From the NCBI RefSeq assembly GCF_020423045.1, contig NZ_CP081943.1, positions 2,108,001 through 2,172,000 of the forward strand: a stretch of 64,000 nucleotides of DNA, in the 5' to 3' direction. Positions 18,190 through 28,381 of the stretch are shown here, piece by piece. How positions within the stretch are numbered: position 1 is the first letter of the stretch; the number at the start of each line of letters is the position of its first letter. Both the position numbers and the translations under genes were made by a program. This DNA is from Pseudomonas sp. MM213. GTDB lineage: Bacteria > Pseudomonadota > Gammaproteobacteria > Pseudomonadales > Pseudomonadaceae. Below the pieces are notes generated by a model, which saw only the letters and a list, made by a program, of their open reading frames with translations, did not search any database and was not told where the DNA came from.

Positions 18190-18229
18190 TCCGGCTACAC
18201 TGGCGCCAATTGGCTGAGGCACAAACCCC

Positions 18230-18901
18230 ATGAATATCCTGGTAGTCGAAGACGAACCCAAGGCAGGCAATTACCTGCTCAACGGCCTGCAGGAACTCGG
18301 TTACTCCGTCAGCCTGGCACGGGACGGCGTCGATGGCCTGCACCTGGCTCTGGAGCACGATTTCGATGTCATTGTTCTGGACGTGATGATGCCGAAAATG
18401 GATGGCTGGGAGGTTCTGCGCCGCTTGCGCAAGGAAGCCGACACACCGGTGTTGTTTCTCACCGCGCGGGATGACATCGCCGACCGCATCAAGGGTCTGG
18501 AACTGGGCGCCGACGATTACCTGATCAAGCCTTTTTCCTTCGCCGAACTGGTGGCGCGCCTGCGCACCCTGACCCGCCGTGGTCCTACCCGCGAAGAAGA
18601 ACAGCTGCAGGTGGACGATCTGCAGATCGACGTGCTCAAGCGCCGCATCACCCGCGCTGGCGTGAAGATCACCCTGACCAACAAGGAATTCGCCCTGCTG
18701 CATTTGTTTGCCACGCATCAAGGCCAGGTCTTGTCGCGCTCGATGATCGCGTCACGGGTCTGGGACATGAATTTCGACAGTGACACCAACGTCGTCGACG
18801 TCGCCGTGCGTCGCTTGCGCCTGAAAATCGATGACCCGTTCCAGCTCAAGCTGATCCACAGCGTGCGCGGTATCGGCTACCGCTTCGACACCCAGGCATG
18901 A
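18230..18901 (+). CDS. heavy-metal-type response regulator (CzcR/CopR/IrlR-like)
   Basis: A 223-residue OmpR-class regulator. The receiver domain has the acidic pocket VEDEP, phospho-acceptor Asp51 in [10 protein letters not shown] and Lys in IKPFSFAEL. The C-terminal winged helix includes [19 protein letters not shown] sequence and the recognition helix region [18 protein letters not shown]. The [20 protein letters not shown] start is typical of the IrlR/CopR/CzcR group. The stop overlaps the kinase start by 4 bases. Probable targets include the two motif-bearing genes just upstream. Confidence 0.9.
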   Translation: MNILVVEDEPKAGNYLLNGLQELGYSVSLARDGVDGLHLALEHDFDVIVLDVMMPKMDGWEVLRRLRKEADTPVLFLTARDDIADRIKGLELGADDYLIKPFSFAELVARLRTLTRRGPTREEEQLQVDDLQIDVLKRRITRAGVKITLTNKEFALLHLFATHQGQVLSRSMIASRVWDMNFDSDTNVVDVAVRRLRLKIDDPFQLKLIHSVRGIGYRFDTQA

Positions 18902-20301
18902 GTCGCCTTCGCCATTCCCTGACACTGCGCCTGGCGCTGGTGTTTGCCCTGCTCGCGTTTGTCTCGCTGACCCTGTTGGGCGTGGCGCTGTACCGCGACC
19001 TGGAGCGCGAGCTGATCCGCCGCGACGACGCGGCCCTGGTGAACCGCATCGATCAACTGCGCACCTTCCTCAACGACAGCAATACGCTGGAGCTGATCAA
19101 GACCAAACCGGCGCTGTTCCAGAACATGCTGGGCAATCGCGAAGCCCTGCTGACCATTGGCGCCGCCGGACAAAAACCGCTGCTGGTGGTCAATCCCGGC
19201 AACCTCGCCTTGCCATCGCTGGCACCGGTGTCGATGGACCATCCGTTGAGCCTGGCCGATGTGCAGCATTATCCCGGCGTGGACGGCGTCCCTTTCGCGG
19301 CCGTCGCGGCGACCATCGAATCCGACGATATGGGCAGCTTGCAGGTGGTCACCGGACGCCTGATGACCGAGCGCAGCGCCGTGCTCGCCCGCTACCGCCT
19401 CAACGTGTACCTCTTCGCCAGCGTGGCGGCGATTCTGCTGGCGCTGTCCGGCTATCTGCTGGTGCATCGCGGCTTGCTGCCCGTGCGACGCCTGGCCCGG
19501 CATGCCCACGGCATCGGCGTCGGCAACCTCACCGAGCGCCTCGATGGCCAGGGCGCGCCACGGGAGTTGCTGCCGATGATCGACGCGCTCAATGCAATGC
19601 TCGACCGCTTGGGCAAGGGCTTCGTGCAACTGGGTCAGGTCTCGACCGACATGGCCCATGAATTGCGCACGCCGATCAACAACCTGCTCGGCGAAACCCA
19701 GGTAGCGTTGCAGCAGAACCGCAGCGTCGAGGCCTATCAGCAACTGCTCGCCTCCAACGTCGAAGAGCTTGAGCGTCTGGCGCGGATGCTCGACAACATG
19801 CTGTTTCTGGCGCGTACCGACCCGGCCAGTGCCCTGAGCCAACGCCAGGAGCTGGATGCCGCTGACGAAATGGAACGTATGGCCGACTATTTTGAAGGGC
19901 TGGCGGCGGATGTCGGGATCAGCATCGATGCCCAGGGCAGCGGCGTGATCTGGGCTGAGCCGATGCTGCTGCGCCGTGCGTTGGCCAACCTGTGCGCCAA
20001 TGCCATCAAATATGGCGCGGCGCATTCTGAGCTGGTCATTCGCGCCATACCTTCGGCTGAGGGGATCCGGGTGATCGTGCGTAATCATGGCCAGACCATC
20101 CCTGCCGAGCACCTGCCCCGGCTGTTCGAGCGCTTTTACCGGGTTGACGAATCCCGCGAGCGTTCGGCTCATTCCAATGGCTTGGGGCTGTCGATCGTGG
20201 CGACGATCATGCAGTTGCATAACGGGGCTTACAGTGTCAGCAGCAGTGAGGGGGTGACGTGTTTTGAGTTGTTTTTTCCGGGGCGGCGGGTGGGTGAGTG
20301 A
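18898..20301 (+). CDS. heavy-metal-type sensor histidine kinase
   Basis: A 467-residue membrane kinase. TM1 is near residues 10-30 ([20 protein letters not shown]) and TM2 near 163-185 ([18 protein letters not shown]), flanking a periplasmic sensor of about 130 residues, followed by HAMP. The phospho-accepting His254 sits in [18 protein letters not shown]. ATPase motifs are [10 protein letters not shown] (N box), then LFERFYRVD (F box) and SNGLGLSIV (G2). Heavy-metal sensor kinases of the CusS/CopS/IrlS group have this layout. The metal or other signal is not deducible. Confidence 0.9.
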   Translation: MSRLRHSLTLRLALVFALLAFVSLTLLGVALYRDLERELIRRDDAALVNRIDQLRTFLNDSNTLELIKTKPALFQNMLGNREALLTIGAAGQKPLLVVNPGNLALPSLAPVSMDHPLSLADVQHYPGVDGVPFAAVAATIESDDMGSLQVVTGRLMTERSAVLARYRLNVYLFASVAAILLALSGYLLVHRGLLPVRRLARHAHGIGVGNLTERLDGQGAPRELLPMIDALNAMLDRLGKGFVQLGQVSTDMAHELRTPINNLLGETQVALQQNRSVEAYQQLLASNVEELERLARMLDNMLFLARTDPASALSQRQELDAADEMERMADYFEGLAADVGISIDAQGSGVIWAEPMLLRRALANLCANAIKYGAAHSELVIRAIPSAEGIRVIVRNHGQTIPAEHLPRLFERFYRVDESRERSAHSNGLGLSIVATIMQLHNGAYSVSSSEGVTCFELFFPGRRVGE

Positions 20302-20652
20302 GGTTTGGTGTTGTCGCGGTTGGTGTGAATATCCGTTTTCTGCGGTAACGCCGGCTATTGGTTTCGCCCTTACGGCGAGTCACTTTGGAAAAGCCCCAAA
20401 GTAACCAAAGGGCTCTTGCCCCTTTCGTTCGGTGCCTCGCCTAGGCTCGGCATGCCCTCGCTCCGGTCCTGCTCCGTGGGCCCGCCGCCATCGGCCATCC
20501 ATGGCCGGGGGCGGCTAACCCGGCATCCATGCCGGGTTGCCCACTGCGCAGAACCTCCACTCGGCCTCTCGAGGGGGCGCTCAGATCAAAAGCTGAAGGC
20601 GAGCTAACGCTCGGCCTGATGAGTGGTGAGAAGCAAAAGCAAACGCGATTCC

Positions 20653-20755
20653 CTGTAGGAGCGAGGCTTGCCCGCGAAAAACGACCGGGCAACGCGTTCA
20701 TTCAGACAGCCCGCGTTATCGTTGACGTCCATCGCCAGCAAGCTGGCTCCTACAA
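20653..20755. repeat. REP inverted pair inside the large repeat
   Basis: TGTAGGAGCGAGGCTTGCCC at the left and CAGCAAGCTGGCTCCTACA at the right face each other across about 60 bases. The two halves belong to different REP subtypes (GCGAGGC versus GCTGGCT). Confidence 0.8.
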
Positions 20756-20782
20756 TTTTGAATCGTGCGAACCCAATCACCG

Positions 20783-20887
20783 TGTAGGAGCCGGCTTGCT
20801 GCGGGCGGCGTTCCGACGATGGCGGTGGGTCAGTCGACGTTTGTATTGGCTGGACGGACGCCATCGCCAGCAAGCCGGCTCCTACAG
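20783..20887. repeat. second REP inverted pair inside the large repeat
   Basis: TGTAGGAGCCGGCTTGCTGC at the left pairs with CAGCAAGCCGGCTCCTACAG at the right. The intervening sequence resembles that of the pair at 9861, including a GTTCCGACGATGGCGGTGGG segment found there in inverse orientation. Confidence 0.8.
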
Positions 20888-21167
20888 GGGATTGGTGTAG
20901 ATATCCGGAATGAGGGAACGCGTGCACCAAAGAGCCAGGTCGGCTTTCAGGCCGCCTCGGCGGCTGTGGCGGTAGTCGCCCCCTCGAGAGGCCGAGCGCA
21001 GGTTCTGCGCAGTGGGCAACCCGGCATGGATGCCGGGTTAGCCGCGCACGGCCAGGGATGGCCGATCGCGGCGGGCCCACGGAGCAGGACCGGAGCGAGG
21101 GCATGCCGAGCCTAGGCGAGGCACCGAACGAAAGGGGCAAGAGCCCTTTGGTTACTTTGGGGCTTTT

Positions 21168-22426
21168 TGTACGGACCGGACACATGGTTGACGGGTGTGC
21201 GGGGACATGGTGGACACTTTTCGGCGAGCCAACTTCGCCGGGAATCCATCATGCCCTGGGACACGAGAGATACCATGAGCCTGAAAGAAGAGTTTGTTGC
21301 CTTAGCACGGCAACCCGGCAGCAATAAACGAGAACTGTGTCGACGGTTCGGCATCAGTCCGCAAACGGCCTACAAGTGGCTCAACCGCTACGAGACACAC
21401 GGTCAGTCGGGACTGCAAGAGAAGTCCCGCAGACCTGCAACCAGCCCCAAGCTGACCCCTGCTGCTTTGGAGGCCGAAGTCTTAGCCCTCAGGCAAGAAC
21501 ATCCCGCATGGGGCGGACGCACAATCAGCATCATCTTGAAAAAGCAGATCGCTCCCAGCACCGTCACCAATGTCCTGCGCAGGCACGGGCTGATTCAGCC
21601 TGCTCAGAATGAGCAAGAGGCCAAGCTGAGATTTGAACACGATGCGCCTAACGATCTGTGGCAGATGGATTTCAAGGGGCACTTCTCAACGCAAGAAGGC
21701 CGATGCCACCCCCTGACTTTGTTGGACGACCACTCACGATTCAATTTGGCTATTCAGGCCTGCGATAACGAGCGCGGAGCCACGGTGAAGGAAAAGATGA
21801 TTGAGGTATTCCAGCGCTTCGGATTACCAGCACGCATCAATGTTGATAACGGCCCGCCATGGGGCTCACCGCGCAACCCAGGTGAAATCACAGAGCTGAG
21901 TATCTGGCTGATTCGTTTAGGAATCCGGATCAGCTTCAGCCGCCCTTACCATCCCCAAACCAATGGGAAGATCGAGCGCTTCCACCGTTCACTCAAAGCC
22001 GAAGTGCTTGAGGGGCGTCAATTTTCCACGGTCAAGGAGGCTCAATCCGCGTTTGATCGATGGCGGGAGGTTTATAACCTGCAACGGCCTCATCAAGCGT
22101 TGAACTATCAAGTGCCGATGGACCGGTATCGCTCTAGCCCCTGGGCTTATCCGCAGCAACTATCGGAGTTTGAATACGGGCCGGACGATGTGTTGGCCAA
22201 GGTTTATCACAGCCGATTTCGCTTTCAGAAACGCTATTTCAGCATCGCCAAGGGCTTGGTTGGGCAGCACATCGCAATACGGCCCAACCCTGAAAGAAAT
22301 GGACTCTTTGACGTCTACTTCTGCCATCACTTCCTAAGAACGTTCGACGTGAGCAAACCTGACTATGGGTCATAATGTGTCAACCATGTCCCCGCACATG
22401 TGTCCACCATGTGTCCGGTCCGTACA
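21168..22426 (+). mobile_element. complete IS481-family insertion sequence, 1259 bp
   Basis: Terminal inverted repeats of about 50 bases begin TGTACGGACCGGACACATGG at both ends, with about five mismatches. The 7-bp flank GGCTTTT (21161-21167) is repeated at 22427-22433, a clean target-site duplication. The uninterrupted target sequence can be read in the opposite arm of the surrounding inverted repeat. The element holds one transposase gene and appears intact. Confidence 0.93.
21251..22375 (+). CDS. IS481-family transposase
   Basis: A 374-residue DDE transposase from ATG 21251 (MPWDTRDTMSLKEEF); an in-frame ATG at 21275 is possible, while upstream codons lie in the terminal repeat. The N-terminus has a helix-turn-helix (KRELCRRFGISPQTAYKWLN). 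Catalytic residues are Asp in LWQMDFKGHF, Asp in INVDNGPPWG and Glu in NGKIERFHRSLKAE, in rve-family spacing. No frameshift or stop interrupts it, so the element may be active. Confidence 0.93.
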   Translation: MPWDTRDTMSLKEEFVALARQPGSNKRELCRRFGISPQTAYKWLNRYETHGQSGLQEKSRRPATSPKLTPAALEAEVLALRQEHPAWGGRTISIILKKQIAPSTVTNVLRRHGLIQPAQNEQEAKLRFEHDAPNDLWQMDFKGHFSTQEGRCHPLTLLDDHSRFNLAIQACDNERGATVKEKMIEVFQRFGLPARINVDNGPPWGSPRNPGEITELSIWLIRLGIRISFSRPYHPQTNGKIERFHRSLKAEVLEGRQFSTVKEAQSAFDRWREVYNLQRPHQALNYQVPMDRYRSSPWAYPQQLSEFEYGPDDVLAKVYHSRFRFQKRYFSIAKGLVGQHIAIRPNPERNGLFDVYFCHHFLRTFDVSKPDYGS

Positions 22427-22629
22427 GGCTTTTCCAAAGTGACTCGCCGTAAGGGCGAAACCAATAGCCGCCGTTACCGCAGAAACGGATATACCCCCAC
22501 CCACCGCAAATGGCAAAAAACACCACCCCCCTTGAGCACTTTCGACCTATCCCAACCAAACCACCGCCCCTAGACTCTGCCCCGAATAAAAGCGCCAAAC
22601 GCGCACAAGACCGAACCAGGGAAACCCAC

Positions 22630-23814
22630 ATGAACCCATCCGACATTTTCGTTATCAGCGCCGTCCGTTCCGCCATCGGCAGCTTCGGCGGCTCGCTCAA
22701 GGATGTGCCACCGATTCAACTGGCCACCGACGTCTGCCGCGCCGCCATCGAGCGCTCGGGGCTGGCACCTGAGCACATCGGCCATGCGGTGATGGGCCAT
22801 GTGATCCCGACCGAAGCCCGCGACGCCTACATCTCCCGGGCGGTGGCGATGAATGCCGGCCTGCCGAAAGAGACACCCGCCTTCAACGTCAACCGCCTCT
22901 GCGGTTCCGGTTTGCAGGCAATCGTCAGCGCCGCGCAAAGCCTGATGCTCGGTGATGCGGGCGCGGCGCTGGCCGGTGGCGTCGAATCCATGAGCCGTGG
23001 CGCGTATCTGTTGCCGCAAGCGCGCTGGGGCGCACGCATGGGCGACATGCAGGCCATCGACTACATGCTCGGCGTGCTGCAAGACCCGTTTGCCGGTTTC
23101 CACATGGGCATCACCGCGGAAAACATCGCCGAGCGCTACGGCATCACGCGTCAGGCCCAGGATGAACTGGCCATGCTCAGCCAGCAGCGCGCCGCGCGGG
23201 CAATCGCCGAAGGCCGCTTCAACAGTCAGATCGTGCCAATCGAAGTGGCATCGCGCAAAGGCACCGTGACCTTTGCGACCGACGAACACGTGCGTGCCGA
23301 GGTCAATGCCGAGCAACTGGCCAAGATGAAACCGGCCTTCAAAAAAGACGGCAGCGTCACCGCCGGCAACGCCTCGGGCCTGAATGACGGCGCCGGTGCG
23401 CTGATCATGGCCACCGGTGAGATGGTGCGCGCCCAAGGCCTCAAACCAATGGCCCGGCTGGTCGGCTATGCCCACGCCGGTGTCGAGCCGGAACTGATGG
23501 GGCTCGGCCCGATTCCCGCCACTCGTCTGGTGCTCAAGCGTGCCGGCCTGACCGTCGCCGACCTGGATGTCATCGAGTCGAACGAGGCCTTCGCCGCGCA
23601 AGCCTGTGCCGTGGCGCAGGAACTGGGCTTCGACCCGGAGAAGGTCAACCCTAACGGTTCGGGCATCTCACTGGGCCATCCAGTGGGCGCCACCGGCGCG
23701 ATCATCGCGACCAAGGCCATTCACGAACTGCACCGCGTCCAGGGTCGTTATGCACTGGCGACCATGTGCATCGGCGGCGGCCAGGGCATCGCCGTGCTGT
23801 TCGAACGCGTCTGA
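22630..23814 (+). CDS. acetyl-CoA C-acetyltransferase (thiolase)
   Basis: A 394-residue thiolase, ATG 22630. The acylated cysteine is in NVNRLCGSGLQAI (residue about 89). The C-terminal catalytic His is in GHPVGATGA and the second Cys in MCIGGGQGIAV. NSEA-like NEAFAAQA is also present. It condenses two acetyl-CoA or cleaves acetoacetyl-CoA/3-ketoacyl-CoA in the cytoplasm. It stands alone between the large repeat and a channel gene, so its pathway is not given by context. Biosynthetic or degradative direction cannot be told from sequence. Confidence 0.9.
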   Translation: MNPSDIFVISAVRSAIGSFGGSLKDVPPIQLATDVCRAAIERSGLAPEHIGHAVMGHVIPTEARDAYISRAVAMNAGLPKETPAFNVNRLCGSGLQAIVSAAQSLMLGDAGAALAGGVESMSRGAYLLPQARWGARMGDMQAIDYMLGVLQDPFAGFHMGITAENIAERYGITRQAQDELAMLSQQRAARAIAEGRFNSQIVPIEVASRKGTVTFATDEHVRAEVNAEQLAKMKPAFKKDGSVTAGNASGLNDGAGALIMATGEMVRAQGLKPMARLVGYAHAGVEPELMGLGPIPATRLVLKRAGLTVADLDVIESNEAFAAQACAVAQELGFDPEKVNPNGSGISLGHPVGATGAIIATKAIHELHRVQGRYALATMCIGGGQGIAVLFERV

Positions 23815-23824
23815 TACGTCCACC

Positions 23825-23847
23825 CTGCCCCCGTTCAACGGGGGCAG
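23825..23847 (+). terminator. hairpin after the thiolase gene
   Basis: CTGCCCCCGTT-C-AACGGGGGCAG is a perfect 11-bp stem 10 bases after the stop codon. No T run follows, so termination strength is uncertain. Confidence 0.6.
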
Positions 23848-23928
23848 CCGAACAAACTATTGCTCGAAGGTTTGACTGATGACCTAACCTCATAGGCTGA
23901 ATGACTAACAACAGAGTCAGGCACTCCT

Positions 23929-26315
23929 ATGCGTCATGCACTGAAAGCCATGATTTTCGTCGCTTTCACGCTTTTCGGGGCAGGCCCCGGAATGCTGTTG
24001 GCGGCAGACCCTGCGGACATTTCAATGCCCAGGGCGGTTGCCGCGCCCCCCAGCGTTTCCCCAAGCGACCTCCAGGCGTTGCAACTTCGGCTGGACGCCC
24101 TCAAACAACAGATCTCGCTGGTTGATAACTACAGCCAGCTGGAGGCCCCGCAGGACCTGGTCCAGATGTTCATGCTGGATGTCGATCGCCTCTCGACCTC
24201 GCTGCTTCCCCTGCAGACTCAACTGCGCGCGCAATTGGGTGTGCTGGGGCCTGTCCCGCGCGATGACGCCGCGGCCGAGCAGCCCGATATCACCGCGCAA
24301 AGGGTCGCGCTCACCGAGCAAAAAAACAAAATCGACGCCACCCTGAAAACCCTGGCCACCCTGAAAACGAGCGCCACCGACCTCATCACCCAGATTGCCG
24401 GCATCCGTCGCAACATGCTGGAAAGCGAACTGACCCTGAGCACCCGAAGCGTCCTGAACCCCGAGTTCTGGTCACCGATCCTGAGCCCTTCGATGGATGA
24501 TCGACAGCGCTTCGCATCGTTCCTCGGTCAGGCAAGTGAGGTCGTCAAACTGGCCTGGCAACCGGGCCAACGCCTCTACACCAGCGTACTGTTGCTGCTG
24601 GCCCTGCTTATCTGGACGCTGGGCCGCCGTCTCGCGGAACGAGGGCTGACGTGGCTTTGCATTCACCGGATGCCAGAAGGACGCCTGCGCCGCAGTTCCC
24701 TGGCGCTGGCTTCCGTATTGGCCACGGTGCTGACGGTCGGCCTGTCCCTGCAACTGCTGTTTTATGTCTTCACACGCCAGGCTCCGCTGACGCCGACACT
24801 GTCGACGTTTTCCCAGGAATTCGAAAAAGTCGCCTACACCTGCGTGCTGATCACCGCGTTGAGCCGCGCCCTGTTGTCCACGAAACACCCGTCGTGGCGG
24901 CTGCCGGCGCTTGCCGATCAGGTGGCGCTGTCACTCAAGCCTTATCCGCGGGTTCTGGCGGGCGTGCTGCTGGTTCTGGTGACAATGATCCAGATTACCA
25001 ACGCAACCGGCATGAGCAGCGGCATCGTAATCGCCGGTCGAGGGGTCGTCGCACTGGTTGTCACGTGCGTTCTGGTGGATTTATTGTGGCGCACCGGCAA
25101 AGTCCGCAGAGCCGTCGTGGCGTCTGGCGAAGCCTATGAAGCCGGCAGGACGTTCGCGGGCGTGCTTTACACCCTCGCCAGTCTTGCGATGGTGATCTGC
25201 CTGGTATCCCTCCTGACCGGTTACGTGTCCCTGGCCAGGTTCGTCACCTATGAACTGGTCTGGGGCTTTCTCATCCTCTCCGGTTTCTATTTGCTGATGC
25301 AGTGCTTCAAAGATGCCTGCGAATACTTTTTTCAATCAAAAGCCCCAGCGGCAAGGCGCTCAAGCAGTTGCTCGGCATTGAAGACCGGCGCCTGGAGCAG
25401 ATCTCGATCGTTCTTTCAGGGGTCGGGCGGGCCGGACTCTTGCTGCTGGCGCTGGTCACTCTGTTCGTCGGCGGGGTCGGCACGACGCTCGGGCAACTGC
25501 TCACCAACGTCTTTTCCATTCTCGGCGGCGCCGGGCTGCGCAAACTGAACATCATCCCCGGGCACTTGCTCAATGCCGCACTGGCCTTGCTGATCGGCAT
25601 CTACCTGATTCGCACGCTGGGCCGCTGGCTGGACAAGGAGCTCCTGCCGAAAACCGAGATGGACCCTGGCATGCGCGCTTCGCTGACCACGCTGTTTGCC
25701 AACATCGGCTATGCGTTGGTCATTCTGCTGACGCTGTCATCGTTGGGCGTGCAATGGACGAACCTGGCCTGGATCGTCAGCGCATTGTCGGTGGGGATTG
25801 GTTTTGGCTTGCAGGAGATCGTCAAGAATTTCGTCTCAGGCCTGATCCTGCTGACCGAGCGCCCGGTGAAAGTCGGCGACCTGATCAGCATCAGCGGGGT
25901 CGAGGGCGACATCCGCCGGATCAACGTGCGGGCCACCGAAATCCAGCTCAGTGACCGCTCGATTGTCATCGTGCCCAATTCGCAGCTGATCTCGCAAAAC
26001 CTGCGCAACGTAACCCTGGGCGGCAGCGCCCAAGGGGTGGCGTCACTCGAACTGACCTTCCCCCTGGACATCGACCCCGAACAGGTGAAAGACCTGCTCT
26101 ACAACACCTACCGCGAGCACGAGACCATTCTCGACAAACCGGCGCCGATGGTGCGCTTCAGCAAACTGACCCCCGAGGGCATCACGCTGACGGTCACTGG
26201 CTATGTCGGCAGCCCGAGAATCGTCGGCGTGACCAAGAGCGACCTGCTGTTTGAAATCCTCAAGCGCCTGAGTGACGCCGGTATCGAGCTGGCGAAGCCG
26301 GCACCCACGGTGTGA
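23929..26315 (+). pseudogene. DUF3772/MscS mechanosensitive channel protein, frameshifted
   Basis: A large MscS-family membrane protein. The first part (to about 25330) has a signal sequence, a periplasmic coiled-coil-rich DUF3772 domain (LRLDALKQQISLVDNYSQLE) and many membrane helices. The second part continues in another frame (SPSGKALKQLLGIEDRRLEQ) and holds the MscS pore and beta domain: VGIGFGLQEIVKNFVSGL and TERPVKVGDLISI. Adding one T to the run of six at 25327-25332 joins them as YFFSIKSPSGKAL and gives 795 residues, the normal family size. Sequence on both sides is otherwise undamaged, so an assembly indel or a very recent mutation is likely. Confidence 0.82.
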
Positions 26316-26316
26316 A

Positions 26317-27807
26317 TCAGTGGGCGATGCACACTGATTTCAGCTCGGTGTAGGCCTCGATCACCGCACGACCGAACTCGCGGCCCATGCCGGACTGCTT
26401 GACGCCACCAAACGGCATGGCCGGGTCGAGCAGCACGTGGGCGTTGACCCACACGGTGCCGGCCTCGATGCGCGGCACCAGGTTCATCGCTTTGCCGAGG
26501 TCATTGGTCCACAGGCTCGCGGCCAGGCCGTAGCGGTTGTCGTTGGCCAGGGCGATCACGGCGTCTTCATCGTCAAACGGCATCACCCCCAGTACCGGGC
26601 CGAACACCTCTTCGCGGGCCACCGCCATGCTGTGATCGATGTCGGCCAGAATGGTCGGCTGCACATAGAAGCCCTCGCCTTCCACCAGCTCGCCCCCGGA
26701 CACTACTCGTGCGCCTTCGCGACGCGCCAGCTCGATGTGCTTGAGCACGCTTTGCTGCTGCTTGCGCGAGACCAGCGGGTTGATCGCCGCTTCGCCGTTC
26801 ATGCCTGCGCCGATAGGCATCGCCGATACGGCGGCGGCGAGTGCTTCAACGAATTGATCGTGGATCGAGCGATGCACGTAGAAGCGCGAAGCTGCCGCAC
26901 ACACCTGGCCGTTGTTCAGCAGACCGCCGAGGATTGCGCCCTGCACGGCTTTTTCGATGTCGGCATCGGCCAACACGATCATCGGGTTTTTGCCACCCAG
27001 CTCCAGCGAGAACCGCGTCATGTTTTCCATGCACGCCACGCCGACGCTTTTGCCCACCGCCGTGGAACCGGTGAAGGACACTTTGCTCACCAGTGGATGC
27101 GCCGTCAACACACCGCCGACATTGGCGCCGCCACCGGTGACGACGTTGAACACGCCTGCCGGAATCCCCGCTTCCAGCGCCAGTTCAGCCAGGCGCATGG
27201 CGGTCAGCGGCGTTTCCATCGCCGGTTTGATGATCACCGTGCAACCGGTGGCCAGCGCCGGCATCAGCTTCCACGCCGCGATCAGCAGCGGGAAGTTCCA
27301 CGGCACGATCCCGACCACCACGCCCACCGGTTCACGCTTGGTGAACGCGGTGAATTTCGCCCCCGGCGGCAGCGGAATCGACACGTCAAAGGTCTGCCCT
27401 TCGATCTTGGTCGCCCAGCCGGACATGTAGCGCATGAACTCCACGGTGGCGTTCAGGTCCAGTGCGCGCGCCATGTTGATCGACTTGCCCTGACTCAGGG
27501 TTTCCAGCTGCGCCAGCTCTTCGGCATGCGCTTCTACCAGCGCAGTGAAGTTCAGCAGGATGCGTTCGCGGTCCGCCGGGCGCAGGCCCGACCATACGCC
27601 GGACTTGAAGGCTTTATGCGACGACTGCACCGCCTGTTCGACCACCTCCAGCGGTGCGTCGAGGGTTTCGCACAGGGTTTTGCCGGTGGCCGGGTTGACC
27701 ACGGCAATGCGCGGCCCTTCGGCGAACACCCATTGGCCATCGATAAAGCAGCCGTGGCGGCGGTCAAGGAATGCAGCAACCTGCGGCAGGATTTCAACGT
27801 TGCTCAT
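26317..27807 (-). CDS. NAD-dependent aldehyde dehydrogenase, phenylacetaldehyde dehydrogenase-like
   Basis: A 496-residue ALDH; ATG 27807 follows AAGGTGA. Motifs: VGIVPWNFPLLIAAWKLMPA, VSFTGSTAVG, the catalytic Glu in LELGGKNPMIV and the catalytic Cys in NNGQVCAAASRFY. Sequence style matches FeaB/PadA enzymes that oxidise phenylacetaldehyde and similar arylacetaldehydes. With the aromatic amine dehydrogenase operon, a FeaR-like activator and the iac genes in the same block, indole-3-acetaldehyde or phenylacetaldehyde is the likely substrate; that is inference. A c-type cytochrome gene lies upstream on the same strand. It is convergent with the channel gene, stops 1 base apart. Confidence 0.85.
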   Translation of the reverse strand: MSNVEILPQVAAFLDRRHGCFIDGQWVFAEGPRIAVVNPATGKTLCETLDAPLEVVEQAVQSSHKAFKSGVWSGLRPADRERILLNFTALVEAHAEELAQLETLSQGKSINMARALDLNATVEFMRYMSGWATKIEGQTFDVSIPLPPGAKFTAFTKREPVGVVVGIVPWNFPLLIAAWKLMPALATGCTVIIKPAMETPLTAMRLAELALEAGIPAGVFNVVTGGGANVGGVLTAHPLVSKVSFTGSTAVGKSVGVACMENMTRFSLELGGKNPMIVLADADIEKAVQGAILGGLLNNGQVCAAASRFYVHRSIHDQFVEALAAAVSAMPIGAGMNGEAAINPLVSRKQQQSVLKHIELARREGARVVSGGELVEGEGFYVQPTILADIDHSMAVAREEVFGPVLGVMPFDDEDAVIALANDNRYGLAASLWTNDLGKAMNLVPRIEAGTVWVNAHVLLDPAMPFGGVKQSGMGREFGRAVIEAYTELKSVCIAH

Positions 27808-27854
27808 AAATCACCTTTGGTTCAGACGTGTTGTTCAGCCGGATAACGGGCTGA

Positions 27855-28244
27855 TTACTGTTGTTCTTTGAGGAAACACACGACCGCCTGGCGATCGTCG
27901 GCCGAAGCCAGGCCCATGTAGGGCATGTAGGTCCCCGGCACGAAGGCCTGGGGTTGGGTGATGAGTTGCGCGATGTTCTCGGCCTGCCAGTTGATGTCTT
28001 TGCTGCGCATGGCCTGGGAATAGTTGAAGCCTTCCTGCGAGCCGGATTTGCGCCCGACCACACCCGCCAGGTTCGGCCCCATCATTCCCGTCATGCCCTT
28101 CGTCACCGAATGGCAGACCGCGCATTCATTGGCGAAGACCTGGGCGCCATGCCCCTGGTCGGGCGCGCAGTCAGCGGCCAACGCGGTGTGCGCGAGGGTG
28201 AGTGAGAGCAGACCGATGAGGGGCAATCGCAGCGAGGTGTACAT
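27855..28244 (-). CDS. periplasmic class I cytochrome c
   Basis: A 129-residue monohaem cytochrome from ATG 28244. The signal peptide ends near residue 24 (LLSLTLAHTALAA). The haem motif is CAVCH, preceded by GAQVFANE. The distal Met is likely in GTYMPYMG, followed by the C-terminal helix DDRQAVVCFLKEQ. NLAGVVGRKSG is typical of mitochondrial-type cytochrome c. It lies 47 bases before the aldehyde dehydrogenase on the same strand. It could accept electrons from the aromatic amine dehydrogenase encoded at 44-47 kb, although a second cytochrome is nearer to that operon. Confidence 0.85.
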   Translation of the reverse strand: MYTSLRLPLIGLLSLTLAHTALAADCAPDQGHGAQVFANECAVCHSVTKGMTGMMGPNLAGVVGRKSGSQEGFNYSQAMRSKDINWQAENIAQLITQPQAFVPGTYMPYMGLASADDRQAVVCFLKEQQ

Positions 28245-28381
28245 AGGAAAACGACCTTGAAAATCCGCGCTCATCCATTGAGCGGCAACACGGGAGCGCC
28301 GACGCAGCGGTGCATCGACAGGGTTGAGAGGGATTGTCGATGGTCAGTGATGCGCAGGTTTTGCCCTGCGTGCCAGTCGTA

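Larger units (their letters stand above)
20329..22493. repeat. large inverted repeat, right arm split by an insertion sequence
   Basis: The left arm (20329 to about 20576) and the right arm (20979-21167 continuing at 22427-22493) are near-identical reverse complements of about 250 bases. Both contain the segments CCTCGCCTAGGCTCGGCATG, CATCCATGCCGGGTTGCCCA and CTTACGGCGAGTCACTTTGG or their complements. The roughly 400-bp centre holds two REP pairs. No gene is visible in arms or centre. Without the insertion the element would be about 900 bases. It separates the sensor kinase from the thiolase. Confidence 0.85.

Noticed and set aside
18877..20220. A 447-codon minus-strand open frame opposite the sensor kinase
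   Set aside because: It is the shadow of the kinase gene; no motifs and no ribosome site.
20301..22510. A possible integrated phage or genomic island border near the insertion sequence
   Set aside because: No integrase, attachment repeat or tRNA is nearby; the IS and the inverted repeat explain the structure.
26437..27846. A 469-codon plus-strand open frame opposite the aldehyde dehydrogenase
   Set aside because: Antisense shadow in high-GC DNA; composition and lack of domains exclude it.
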